DNA of 64,000 nt, taken from positions 320,067,191-320,131,190 of the forward strand of contig NC_057813.1 of NCBI RefSeq assembly GCF_018294505.1, given 5' to 3'. Positions 32,431 through 43,354 of this stretch are shown in pieces; the first letter of the stretch is position 1; every line of letters begins with the position of its first letter. This DNA is from Triticum aestivum (lineage: Eukaryota > Streptophyta > Magnoliopsida > Poales > Poaceae). The notes under the pieces are model-generated. The model saw nothing but the letters and a program-made list of their open reading frames with translations, was not told the origin of the DNA and made no database searches. The position numbers were made by a program, and so were the translations under genes.

Positions 32431-32901
32431 AAGAGGAGAGGAGGAGAAGAAGAAGAGGAAAAAGGAAAGGAGGAAGAAGAAGAAGAAAAAAGAGGAGAGG
32501 AGGAGAAGAAGAAGAGGAAAAAGGAAAGGAGGAGGAAGAAGAAGAAGAATAAGAAGAAGGAAAAAAGCAAGAAAAGGAAAAAGAGGAAGAAGAAGAAAAG
32601 GAAAAAAACCCGACCCGACATGGTACCCTGACCCCGACCCGGCACCCCGACACGACCCCTCGACCCCGAGACCCCGACCCCGACCCCGTGACCCCGACCC
32701 CGACCCCGAGACCCCGACCACGACACCCCGACCCCGACCCCGACCCCGACACCCCGACCCCCCAAGCCTGACCCGACACCCCGACCCCGACCCCGACACC
32801 CCGACCCCAATCCGACACGGTACCCAGACCCCGACCCGGCACCCCGACACGACACCCCGAGCCGAGACCCCGGACCCCGACCCCGAGACCCCGACCCCGA
32901 C

Positions 32902-32939
<38 letters not shown>

Positions 32940-33626
32940 ACCCCGACCCCGACACCCCGACCCCGACCCCGACGCTCCGACCCCCAAGCCTGACCCGACA
33001 CCCCGACCCCGACCCGACACCCCGACCCCCGAGCCTGACCCGACACCCCGACCCCGAGCCTGACCCGACACCCCGACCCCCCGAGCCTGACCCGACACCC
33101 CGACCCCGAGCCTGACCCGACACCCTGACCCCGACACCACACCCCGACCCCGAAACAACACCCCGACACCGACACGGCACTATCCCGACATCGACACGAC
33201 ACCCCGACCCCCCGACCCCGAAACAGCACCCCGACCCCGACCCCGACACGGCACCCCGACACTGACAGGACACCCCGACCACCGACACCTCCCGAAAAGG
33301 TGTTCTTTGGCCTTCCAGAGGCCGACGGGGTCATATATTTGTGAATTATTAGTTAGGTCATACATTTTTCGATTTTGTTATGAAAAACATCATATATAAT
33401 TGTGTTGATCGTGTAGTTTTAAATGTGTACTTATTTCATCGCTGCGAGGTTTGGTGTTCGACGACCTCGCCGTGCGTTTGACGAGCTCTGCCCCTTCGTT
33501 CGTGGGTGAGCACAAATGACAAGTCCTCCTCCCCCATTAATTATTTGATCTATTCCGATGAAACTTGATAGCTAGCTATATATGTGTCTTGAATCATCAG
33601 TATGCGTAACCAATATGTGTCTCCCG
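31801..33626. repeat. Low-complexity tracts in El-5: GC-rich, T-rich, GA-rich, then a CCCCGA array
   Basis: About 31850-32150 is a C/G-rich CCGCC-type stretch. About 32160-32345 is T-rich with TTTTAGTTTTAGG. About 32341-32610 is almost pure purine (GAAGAAGAGGAGG). About 32625-33290 is an array of CCCCGA units mixed with CCCCGACA. Long open frames across this interval (to 334 codons) are Gly/Ser/Val or Phe/Ser repeats from the simple sequence and are not genes. From 33300 to 33626 I see ordinary non-coding sequence. Confidence 0.85.
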
Positions 33627-33690
33627 TTCGAAAGCGTCATAGTTATAAATATGCATGCATTTGCATATTTATAACCTTGATTCTTTCGAA
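33627..33690. repeat. Foldback 1 upstream of the El-5 transposase
   Basis: TTCGAAAG at the left pairs with CTTTCGAA at the right. The core GTTATAAATATGCA is perfectly inverted around a 6-base loop. Confidence 0.85.
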
Positions 33691-33720
33691 TTGTCCAACG
33701 CTATCCATGGACAGCCCGAG

Positions 33721-33926
33721 TATGTGTAGATTGGGTTCGTTTTCCCATATGCTTTGCTCCGGATCCGACGCATATATTTCGTTAGTGCCTCCCCTGTTGT
33801 TCTCCGGGTACACATCCTCTCTGTTTATTAAAGAGACGTGTATCAGGAGAACAGCGGGGAGGTGCTGCCGAAATTTTGCGTCGGATCCGGAGCATAGCAT
33901 GGGAAAATGAACCCAATCTACACATA
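33721..33926. repeat. Foldback 2 (206 bp imperfect inverted repeat) upstream of the El-5 transposase
   Basis: Arms at 33721-33813 and 33838-33926 are inverted copies with some mismatches; for example CTCCGGATCCGACGC on the left and GCGTCGGATCCGGAG on the right. The loop is about 24 bases. It lies about 150 bases before the transposase ATG. Confidence 0.85.
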
Positions 33927-34072
33927 CACGGGTGGGATTAGGACCTATCATTACCTATTAGAGTGTAGGTTGCATGGACGTAATAAAATTGACAAAGTAG
34001 ATCAACTGATGAATATATACATGGTGAATTACATATATAATTGTTGTGTGTCCAGTAGCTCTGAAAGTCAAG

Positions 34073-37000
34073 ATGAGTGACCGTGCTTGGATGTATACCG
34101 GTCACACTGGTCAGAACAAATGGAGCGCTGAATGGTTCACAAAAACTAAGGGGTTTGTGCAAGCCGCATTTGCAAATGGCCAAAAGAAAACCTGGTGCCC
34201 CTGTTTCCGGTGCGGCAATTGGGAAAAGAAGACAGAGGCTGAAATGGGCAAACACCTGCAGAAGAGTGGTTTTACACCCGATTATACGGTGTGGACATTT
34301 CATGGTGAGTCTGCCCAACGTGACCGAGCTGAGGTGGATCGTCGTCGCACCGACGAGCATGGTACTGGGATGGAAAACATGGTGCAAGGCTATGATGATG
34401 CTCGGGATTCGGACGAGGAGATGGAGGAATCTGCAAAGGCCTTCAATGAAATGTTGGAGTCTTCGAAACGTCCGCTCCACGAGCACACTGAGCTTTGTCA
34501 GTTGGATGCCATCTCACAAGTAATGGCTCTGAAGGCTCAGTTCAACTTGGGCAGAGAATGCTATGACGCAATTATGACAGTATTTGGACGCTTTCTACCC
34601 AAAGGCCATGTAATGCCTGCAAACCTGTACCAGTCGGACAAAATCCTCCGTGCACTGAAGATGCCCTATGAGAAGATACATGCCTGTGAGAAAGGATGTG
34701 CCTTATTTAGGCTTGACTATGCGGACTTGAACTATTGTCCCATTTGCAAGTCTTCCAGGTATATTGTGGTAGACAACGGTATGGGTGAGAAGACACAGAC
34801 CAAAATCCCCGTTAGTGTTCTTCGGTATATGCCAATCGTACCAAGACTTCAACGTCTTTTCATGGTCGAAGAGACGGCCAGATAGATGACATGGCACAAA
34901 ACAGGCAAAAGAACCGAACTAGATGCAGATGGGAATCTGATGATGGTACACACATCGGATGGTGTTGCGTGGAAAAAGTTTGATGAATTACATGCTGACA
35001 AAGCGGCAGATCCGAGGCATCCTCGAGTCGGCATCAGCACGGATGGGTTCAGTGTGTTTGGTATGACGGCAGCCCAATACAGTTGTTGGCCCGTATTTGT
35101 CTTTCCACTCAATCTCCCCCCGGACAGATTATGCAAAGAAAGAACATTTTCCTGACGTTGATAATTCCAGGACCCAACTATCCGGGCAAAAATATGAATG
35201 TGTACATGCAGCCGCTTAAGGACGAATTGCAAGAAGCCTGGGATAATGGGTTCAAGACATACGACGCCTTTAGCAAACGGAAACTTCATAATGCGTGTCT
35301 GGTACATGTACTCGACGCATGACTTGCCGGCGTATGCGCTATTCGTTGGCTGGTGTGTGCATGGAAGGTTCCCGTGCCCCACATGCAAGGGAGCTCTTGA
35401 GTTTCGTTGGCTTCAGGCCGGTCGCAAGTTTTCTTGCTTCGACATGCATAGACAGTTCCTGGATCCTCGCCATAAGTTCAGGAAAGACAAGAAGAACTTC
35501 ATCAGGGGTAGAGTTGTCAAAAACTCTGCACCACCTGCATTGACAGGCCAACAGACCCTGGATCAGTTAAACACTCTCGAGCCAGATCCACAACGTCCAG
35601 GGTACTTCAAGGGGTATAATACTAAGCACGCGTGGACTCACAAAACATGCTTATGGGATCTGCCTTACTTCAAAGACCTCCTTTGCCCACACAACATCGA
35701 CGTGATGCACACTGAGAAGAATATCGCCGAGGCACTTTTTGGTACATTGTTCGGCATAGATGGGAAGTCAAAGGATAATACTAAGGCTAGAGTCGATCTG
35801 GAGGCGCTATGTGATAGGTCGTTACAAAACATGAAAGAACCGAAAGGAAAGCAGAACTGGACGAAGCCAAAGGCATGGTTCAATCTTGGAAGGCCAGCTA
35901 TGAGGGAAATTCTCTTGTGGGTGCAACAGCAGTTGATGTTCCCCGATGGGTATGCAGCGAATCTAAAGAGGGGAGCGAATCTTGATAAACTGAAGATATT
36001 TGGTCTCAAGAGTCATGATTGGCACATATGGATTGAGCGGGTAATGCCGGTGATGTTGCGTGGCTTCACCCCTGAGGATGAATGGCTAGTACTGGCAGAA
36101 CTCAGCTATTTCTTCCGTGTTCTTTGTGCGAAAGAACTATCGCTTGGCATGCTAGAAGAAATGGAAGAGTTGGCGCCGGAGTTGATCTACAAGTTAGAGA
36201 AGATCTTTCCACCGGGCTTCTTTAATCCAATGCAGCATTTGATTTTGCATCTCCCGACCGAGGCAAGATTGGGGGGGCCCGTGCAAAATCGTTGGTGCTA
36301 CCCAACTGAGAGGATGCAGAAGACGCTTCGAGAAAAATGTAAAAATAAACATAGAATTGAAGCATCGATGGCTGAGGCATTCATCACAGAGGAGGCGGCA
36401 AACTTCGTAACAACGCACTATGAAGCCAAAAATCGTCATTTGCATAATCCGAAGCCTCGGTACAATGCTGACGAGCCTGAAAAGGGTGGATCCAATCTCA
36501 GCCTATTCAAAGGGAATCTCGCACCAGCTAGTGTTTCACATCCGATATCTTTGGATAACGAAGAATGGCGGACCATTTCGTTGTATATCTTCAACAACCT
36601 GATAGAAGTGCGGCTGTACATCGAGTAAGTTTTCGGTACATTGTTTCGCAACTTCTATTTCCTTTGAACTACTCTTATTCCTGGATATGTCATACAGTCG
36701 ATACATCGCCATATTCTCGTATGGAGCGGAGATCCAAAAGGATTCTGTCGAAGAGTATGAGCTTCTCGCAAAGCAAGGAGGTGGCTATCCCGGTTTCATC
36801 TCTTGGTTCAAACAAACGGTAATTTCTATTAGACAATTTCATTTCATTCACTAATTTGTGCATAATGCAACAATCCTTTCATATTAAACTTGTAGGCTAA
36901 TTCAGAGTCTATGGACGCCGAATTGAGACAAGTCGCTAATGGTTTTGACTATAAGGTCCGTTCATTTGACAAGTACGACATCAACGGGTATCGCTTTCGT

Positions 37001-37711
37001 ACCTATGGCAAAGAGCTATCTATGGCCGACCGAAAGTCAACAAATTGTTGTGTATCTGCTATCGGTGAAGGAGGTACCGAGTATTATGGGAGAGTTGAAG
37101 CAATTTATGAACTTCTGTTCTATGGTGAAAACCCACCGAATGTCATAGTCTTCAAATGTTATTGGTTTCAGCCGAAGGAGACTAGAAGGACTCATGAACA
37201 TGTAGGGCTAGTTGAAATCAACCAAAGCACTCATTTAGATGTTCCTGATGTCTATATTATGGCTCAATAGGTGACCCAAGTATTCTATCTACCGTGGGCC
37301 TGCCAAACTAATCCAAATCTGAAAGGTTGGGATGTCGTTTATGAAGTGCCGCCACGTGCTAGACTTTCTCCCCCAAAGGAAGAGGATTATGAACCTCACA
37401 TTAACCCAGACACATATAAAGGAGAATTCTTCCAAGAGGCACGTTTTTCCAAAAAGCGTTTCAAGAACCGCTATACTTCACCCCAAAACATTGAAGTAGA
37501 CAGCGACAATGAATCTGACATCACCCCAGAGGAGGAACAAGAAGAGCCGGAACAAGAAGAGGTTACTGCTGCGGATGACCTGTCAATGCTTGACCGATTA
37601 CGTCAAGGTGGCCTTGCACATGTTGATGCCAATGAACCCTATGAGCCCATCATTGATTATAGTGATGATGATGATTATGCATTTATTGATGATACTGATC
37701 GAGATTATTAG
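34073..37711 (+). pseudogene. TNP2-type CACTA transposase of El-5, three visible exons, decayed
   Basis: Start at 34073 (MSDRAWMYTGHTG) with AAG before the ATG. The N-terminal zinc-finger-like Transpos_assoc domain has WCPCFRCGNW near 34195. The Transposase_21 core follows (HKTGKR, STDGFSVFGM, YSCWPVFVFP, IIPGPNYPGKNMNVY). Then come a DUF4218-like block (MQHLILHLPTEARLGGPV) and a DUF4216-like block in the last exon (FDKYDINGYRFRTYGKE), ending in an acidic tail. Two introns with GT-AG borders are supported at 36625-36697 and 36819-36895, and both keep the frame. Damage: TAG at 34883-34885, a frameshift near 35118 in a C-run, another near 35283, and TAG at 37268-37270. The family cuts and pastes the element; this copy cannot. 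Confidence 0.88.
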
Positions 37712-38880
37712 TAGTGTCAGGTATTACATTTTTTTATGTTGTACTTGATGATGATACACTTAAGTGATACACATATTATTATTCATGTCGGTCTTTTATT
37801 AGTAGTGTCAGGTATTATTCATGTTGTAACTCCAGACAAGCATCGCACGATCCTTCTCCAGCTACCGACACGAGCCACCCCGCTCCTACACCTCCTGGAT
37901 CTTGGTAAGTTTATCTAGTGTTTTGCTTAACACATGCATAAAGACCTAGACTTAGCTTTATTTCCTCCAATGCTTACCATAATGACCTAGACTTAGCTTC
38001 TTCTCCTCCAAAATGACTTAATAAGCTTACTGACCTCCAAAACCATCCATTTTACCTAAGTTAGCTCTAAAATGATCTGTACTTAGCTTACTTATGTCAA
38101 AAATTGCATAATTAGCTTAGTTAGCTCATAGACGATCCGTTTTACCTAAGTTAGCTCTAAAATGACCCATTTTACCTAGGTTAGCTTATAAATGATCCAG
38201 TTCATCCAAGTTAGCTCAAAAATGACCCATTTTACCTAGATTAGCTCCTAAATGATCCATTTTACCTACGTTAGCTTTAAAATGACCCATTTCACCTAGG
38301 TTAACTCTAAAATGACCCATCTTACCTAGGTTATCTCATAAACGGTCCATTTCAACTAATTTCGCTCATAAACGATCCATTTCACCAAGTTAGCTAAAAA
38401 CGATCCGTTTCACCTAAATTAGCTCTTAAATGATCCATTTCACCTAAGTTAGCTCAAAAAGATCCATTTCAACTAAATTAGCTCATAAATGATCCATTTC
38501 ACCTAAGTTAGCTCAAAAACGATTCATTTCAACTAAGTTAGCTCATAAATGATCCATTTCACCTAAGTTAGCTAAAAACGATCCATTTCACCTTAGTTAC
38601 CTCAAAAACGATCCATTTGACCTTAGTTAGCTCATAAACGACCTATTTCAACTAAGTTAGCTCATAAATGATCTATTTCACCTTAGCTAGCTCATAAATG
38701 ACCCATTTCAACTTAGTTAGCTCATATATGATCCATTTCACGTAAGTTAGCTCATAAATGATATACTCTTCTTGTTCTAGTCTTCTTCTTGTTCTACTCT
38801 TCTTGTTCTAGTCTTCTTCTTGTTCTACTCTTCTTCTTGTTCTACTCTTCTTGTTCTAACTTTCTTATTTTTCATTTTGC
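37712..38880. repeat. Minisatellite downstream of the El-5 transposase (about 30-bp unit, about 23 copies)
   Basis: From about 38046 to 38760 the unit GATCCATTTCACCTAAGTTA plus GCTCATAAAT recurs about every 30 bases; weaker forms begin near 37930. In the middle, two unit types alternate (CACCTAAG...AAAAAC and CAACTAAG...ATAAAT), giving a 60-bp dimer. A CTTCTTGTTCTA repeat follows at 38766-38850. No coding sequence. Confidence 0.88.
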
Positions 38881-39599
38881 AGATTTCATTCACTTGACGA
38901 AAGCTCCTTATCCCTTTCTCTGTTTCTTTTGTATCGTTGAACTATGCATGTATCGTTAGATGAAACTGTTGTAATATATATGGTTGGATGCCTCTATGTT
39001 GAACTTGTTATGTATGATGGAACTATGCATGTAATATATATGGTTGGATGATGAAGTTATGTGTTGGATATCTTATATGTTTGCTCTGTAATGGCCTTTT
39101 GAAATATATCTATATATGTCATATATATTTGTGATGAAAATTGTTGGATTTAATAAAAAACAGATAAAAGAGCCAATATGCAGGCCCTTTGCCGTCTGCC
39201 ACCGATGGCAACGGGCTCTTTGCCGTCTGCCGCGGACGGCAAAGAAGACACGTGGCATCTAGCTGTGCTTCCTGGGAGCTGACCCATTTGGTCAGTTTGC
39301 CTACAGTGGCAGACGGCAAAGACTTTGCCATCAGTGGCGGACGGCAAAGGCATGCCGTTAGCCACTTAACGGACTGACAGCGCAATTATTGTCGTCCGCT
39401 CTCTTTGTTGTCCGCCGTAGACGGCAAAGGGCCTTTGCCGTCAGCCGCCAGGAAGCAGACGGCAAAGTAGCTGTTTACCGTAGCCTACTTTGCCGGAGCC
39501 TTTTGCCGTCCGCGGCTGACGGCAAAGGCCTTTGCCGTCCGCCGTTCATGCCTTTGCCGTCCGCCGTGGTAGACGGCAAAGTAGTTGATTCCTGTAGTG
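38881..39599. repeat. 3' region and subterminal repeats of El-5
   Basis: 38881-39180 is AT-rich and non-coding. From 39186 to the end there are at least ten TTTGCCGTC or GACGGCAAAG motifs, several as near-palindromes (for example CTTTGCCGTC...GACGGCAAAG at 39220-39245), closing with the terminal inverted repeat. Confidence 0.85.
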
Positions 39600-39602
39600 A
39601 TA

Positions 39603-40011
39603 GTTGGATCTTATGATGTTTCTCTCCCTCTAACTTCTTGTAATGGAATGAGTTTTCTCTTTGAAGTTATCTTATCCGATTGAGTCTTTTAGGATTTGAG
39701 AACACTTGATGTATGTGTTGCATGTGCTTACCTGTGGTGACAATGGGATATTCACGTGATCCACTTGATGTATGTTTTGGTGATCAACTTGCGGGTTCTG
39801 TGACCTTGTGACTTATGCATAGGGGTTGGCACATGTTTTCGTCTAGACTCTCCGGTAGAAACTTTGGGGCACTCTTTGAAATCCTTTGTGTTGGTTTGAA
39901 TAGATGAATCCGAGATTGTGTGATGCATATCGTATAATCAAACCCGTGGATACTTGTGGTGACATTCTAGTAACAAGGTGACATTAGGGTTTTGGTTGAT
40001 GTGTGTCTTAT
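39603..40011 (+). repeat. El-4 5' LTR, piece 2
   Basis: Resumes after the CACTA element and runs to the El-6 insertion at CTTAT. No gene is present. Confidence 0.72.
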
Positions 40012-41617
40012 TGTGACAGCCTGGTTTTTGCACCCTCTTCTTTGCCTGATTTTCAGTTGGTTTGCTTTTGAAGTTTGGAGTTTTTTAATCTTTCATTTGG
40101 ACTTAACCACTTCGGTACTGCTTGACTTTCACACAAGTGCTTCATCTCTCTCTCAAACCATCACTCCATCTCTGTTTAATCTCAAAATATCCTTTGGAAT
40201 ATTTTTCTTTAATGAAAAATATTCATTTTCCCCTCCAAAACCATAGCTAGCTCAATGTGCTCCAAAGCAACCCCAATTTTTCTTGCCCATAAAATCCTGA
40301 GAAAAATCCCAATTATGTTTTGAACCCTAGGGCACCTTTCTGAGCAAAAATATTTCATCACTTTTTGGAATATTTTGGCTACAGAAAATATTTTCATTTC
40401 TGGATAGAAATGGTAGTTTCTACAGCAACTACCGTTTTACTAGCTCCATTGTAGCTGGTTTTTTCTTGTGCATTTTCACCTTAAGAAATGTTGGCTAGCC
40501 TCCAAAGCCCAACCCTCAACTCCCAGTGGTTTGACCACAGTAAACCTTCAAAGTTACTGTCCATAAACTTACCTGGAGTGTAAACTCATTTCTACTGCAC
40601 CTGAAACCCAACCCAAGCCTGGTAACACTCAAAACTACCACGGACTACACACCAGACGTGAAGTTTGCTCTTAGGTTGGCCTGAGATCATAATTCACATG
40701 GTGACCGCGTTCGTCCAGGCATGCTGGCATGGAAAACACACGCTCTAAGTGCCGCCGAGCGCTCTGTTGCGCGCGTGCTCGCTGCCCAGCCTGCCCGAGC
40801 GTGCCAACCCACACCACCATCATCGTCTCTCCTTACATAACTCCGCCCTGGCACTCGCCGATGCCGGAGCTTGCCACAACGGGCACGGGCACGATTCGGC
40901 CAACGCCACAGTGTGCGGTGCACTGTGCTCATCGTCTTCCTCTCGCCCCAGTGCTCGTCCACGCTTTGCCAACAGTCTCCGCGTGAGCTACGTCTTCTTC
41001 CCCCTCTCTCACTGACGCCGTTCATCGTCGGGCGCCGCGGACAGGTGTCCTCCGGCGGAGTCCAAATCCCCCCTCGCCGCTCTCCTATAAATACGGCCAC
41101 CCCAGCCTCGAGCACCTCACTCCACTCCCACACACCCTACAAGCTAGTAGAAAGCCGTAGCCCCGTCGGGCAGGCCGCGGGTTGCCGTCCCCAAGCTTGA
41201 CCTTGCCGGTGATCCCCTCGGGTCGTCCCCGCAGCTCCAGCCCTTCCCAGGCTAGGGCAACCCTTCCAGGGCCTCCGCCACTCTCCGGTGGTGTCGTTCC
41301 GCCCGGTTGGAGCCCCTGGAGTCGCCCCTACCCACCGTCATCCTCGTCTTCGGTGACCGCTGCTCTCTGCCTCCACTGGAGAAATTGTTTCCGGCACCGT
41401 CCGACCATCGCTAGCCATCCTACGGGTACGGGCAGGTGCGCCTTCATCTTCTCTCTCCATCCCTCCCTCTCGTTTTGTCCCAAGAGCCCTCGACGCCAGC
41501 GTGCGGTCCGGTGAAGCCTCGCCGCTCTCTGTTTCCCTCTCCCCCTCCTCCTCACTAGACTAGCGGGGCTCGCTAGTCAGCCACTCTATACTTGCGTGAA
41601 GCGGTATGAGTGGTGGC
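40012..41617 (+). repeat. El-6 5' LTR, first piece
   Basis: Matches 58050-59640 of the 3' LTR. It contains the TATA box at 41086 and a GC-rich transcribed leader, interrupted by the Angela element. Confidence 0.9.
41086..41093 (+). promoter_or_regulatory. TATA box, El-6 5' LTR
   Basis: TATAAATA preceded by CTCTCC and followed about 30 bases later by CGAGCACCTCAC. Conserved at 59120-59127 in the 3' LTR. Confidence 0.75.
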
Positions 41618-43322
41618 TATTGGGGAACGTTGCAGAAAACAAAAAATTTCCTACTCGTTTCACCAAGATCATCTAGGAGTTCATCTAGCAACGAGTGATT
41701 AGATGCATCTACATACCTTTGTAGATCGCGCACGGAAGCATTCAAAAGAACGGTGATGATGTAGTCGTACTCGACGTGATCCAAATCACCGATGACCAGC
41801 GCCGAACGGACGGCACCTCCGCGTTCAACACACGTACGGGACGGGAGACGTCTCCTCCTTCTTGATCCAGCAAGGGGGAAGGAGAGGTTGATGAAGATCC
41901 AGCAGCACGACGGCGTGGTGGTGGATGCAGGGCGTCACAGCAGCAGGGCTTCGCCGAGACTACAAGGGAGAGACGTAACGGGGGGAGATGGAGGCGCCAG
42001 GGGCTGGTGTAAAATCCCTCCTCTCCCCCCACTATATATATGGGTGCCAGGGGGGGGGGGCGCCGGCCCTAGTAGATGGCATCTACTAGGGGGGGGGCGG
42101 CCAAGGGGAGGTTTCCCTCCCCCCCAAGGCACCTAGGGGTGCCTTCCACCACATGGACTCTTCCATGGTGGAAACCCTAGGCCCATGGGCCTATAGGGGC
42201 TGGTGCCCTTGGCCCATCTAGGCCAAGGCGCATCCCCTACAGCCCATGTGGCCCCCTGGGACAGGTGGACCCCCGGGACCCTTCCGGTGGTCCCGGTACA
42301 ATACCGATAACCCCGAAACTTGTCCCGATGCCCGAAATAGCACTTCCTATATATAATTCTTTACCTCCGGACCATTCCGGAACTCCTCGTGACGTCCGGG
42401 ATCTCATCCGGGACTCCGAACAACATTCGGGTTTCTGCATATACATATCTTCATAACCCTAGTGTCACCGAACCTTAAGTGTGTAGACCCTACGGGTTCG
42501 GGAGACAAGCAGACATGACCGAGACGACTCTCCGGTCAATAACCAACAGCGGGATCTGGATACCCATGTTGGCTCCCACATGCTCCACGATGATCTCATC
42601 GGATGAACCACGATGTCGAGGATTTAATCAATCCCGTACGCTATTCCCTTTGTCTATCGATATGTTACTGGCCCGAGATTCGATCGTCGGTATCCCAATA
42701 CCACGTTCAATCTCGTTACCGGCAAGTCACTTTACTCGTACCGTAATGCATGATCTCGTGACCAGACACTTGGTCACTTTGAGCTCATTATGATGATGCA
42801 TTACCGAGTGGGCCCAGTGATACCTCTCCGTCATACGGAGTGACAAATCCCAGTCTTGATCCATGTCACCCAACAGACACATTCGGAGATACCCGTAGTC
42901 TACCTTTATAGTCACCCAGTTACGTTGTGACGTTTGGCATACCCAAAGCACTCCTACGGTATCTGGGAGTCACACGATCTCATGGTCAAAGGAATAGATA
43001 CTTGACATTAGAAAACTCTAGCAAACGAACTATACGATCTTGTGCTATGTTTAGGATTGGGTCTTGTCCATCACATCATTCTCCCAATGATGTGATCTCG
43101 TTATCAATGACATCCAGTGTCCATAGTCAGGAAACCATGACTATCTGTTGATCAACGAACTAGTCAACTAGAGGCTCACTAGGGACATGTTGGTGTCTGT
43201 TATTCACACATGTATTACGATTGCCGGATAACACAATTATAGCATGAATAAAGACAATTATCATGAACAAGGAAATATAATAATAATGCTTTTATTATTG
43301 CCTCTAGGGCATATTTCCAACA
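41618..43322 (-). repeat. 3' LTR of El-7 (about 1.7 kb)
   Basis: The left end on the plus strand is TATTGGGGAACG and the right end is TTTCCAACA. On the minus strand it therefore runs TG...TA rather than TG...CA. Next to it, at about 43323-43333, the minus strand reads GTGGGAGAC, the polypurine tract. Confidence 0.93.
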
Positions 43323-43354
43323 GTCTCCCACTTGCACTAGAGTCAATAATCTAG

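Larger units (their letters stand above)
31473..39599 (+). mobile_element. El-5: CACTA (En/Spm) DNA transposon, 8127 bp
   Basis: Starts CACTACTGGAATCAGCTAG and ends with the inverted counterpart (TAGTTGATTCCTGTAGTG). It is flanked on both sides by ATA (31470-31472 and 39600-39602), the 3-base duplication typical of CACTA. Many TTTGCCGTC / GACGGCAAA motifs lie near both ends. It encodes a decayed TNP2-type transposase. It lies in the 5' LTR of El-4. Confidence 0.95.

Noticed and set aside
32284..33365. Long minus-strand open frames (up to 334 codons) rich in Gly, Ser, Val and Phe
   Set aside because: They are translations of CCCCGA and GAAGAAG simple repeats in all three frames; no start context or domain.
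38046..38760. Possible CRISPR-like array of regular 30-bp units
   Set aside because: Units abut with no unique spacers, the setting is a plant CACTA element and no cas genes exist; it is a minisatellite.
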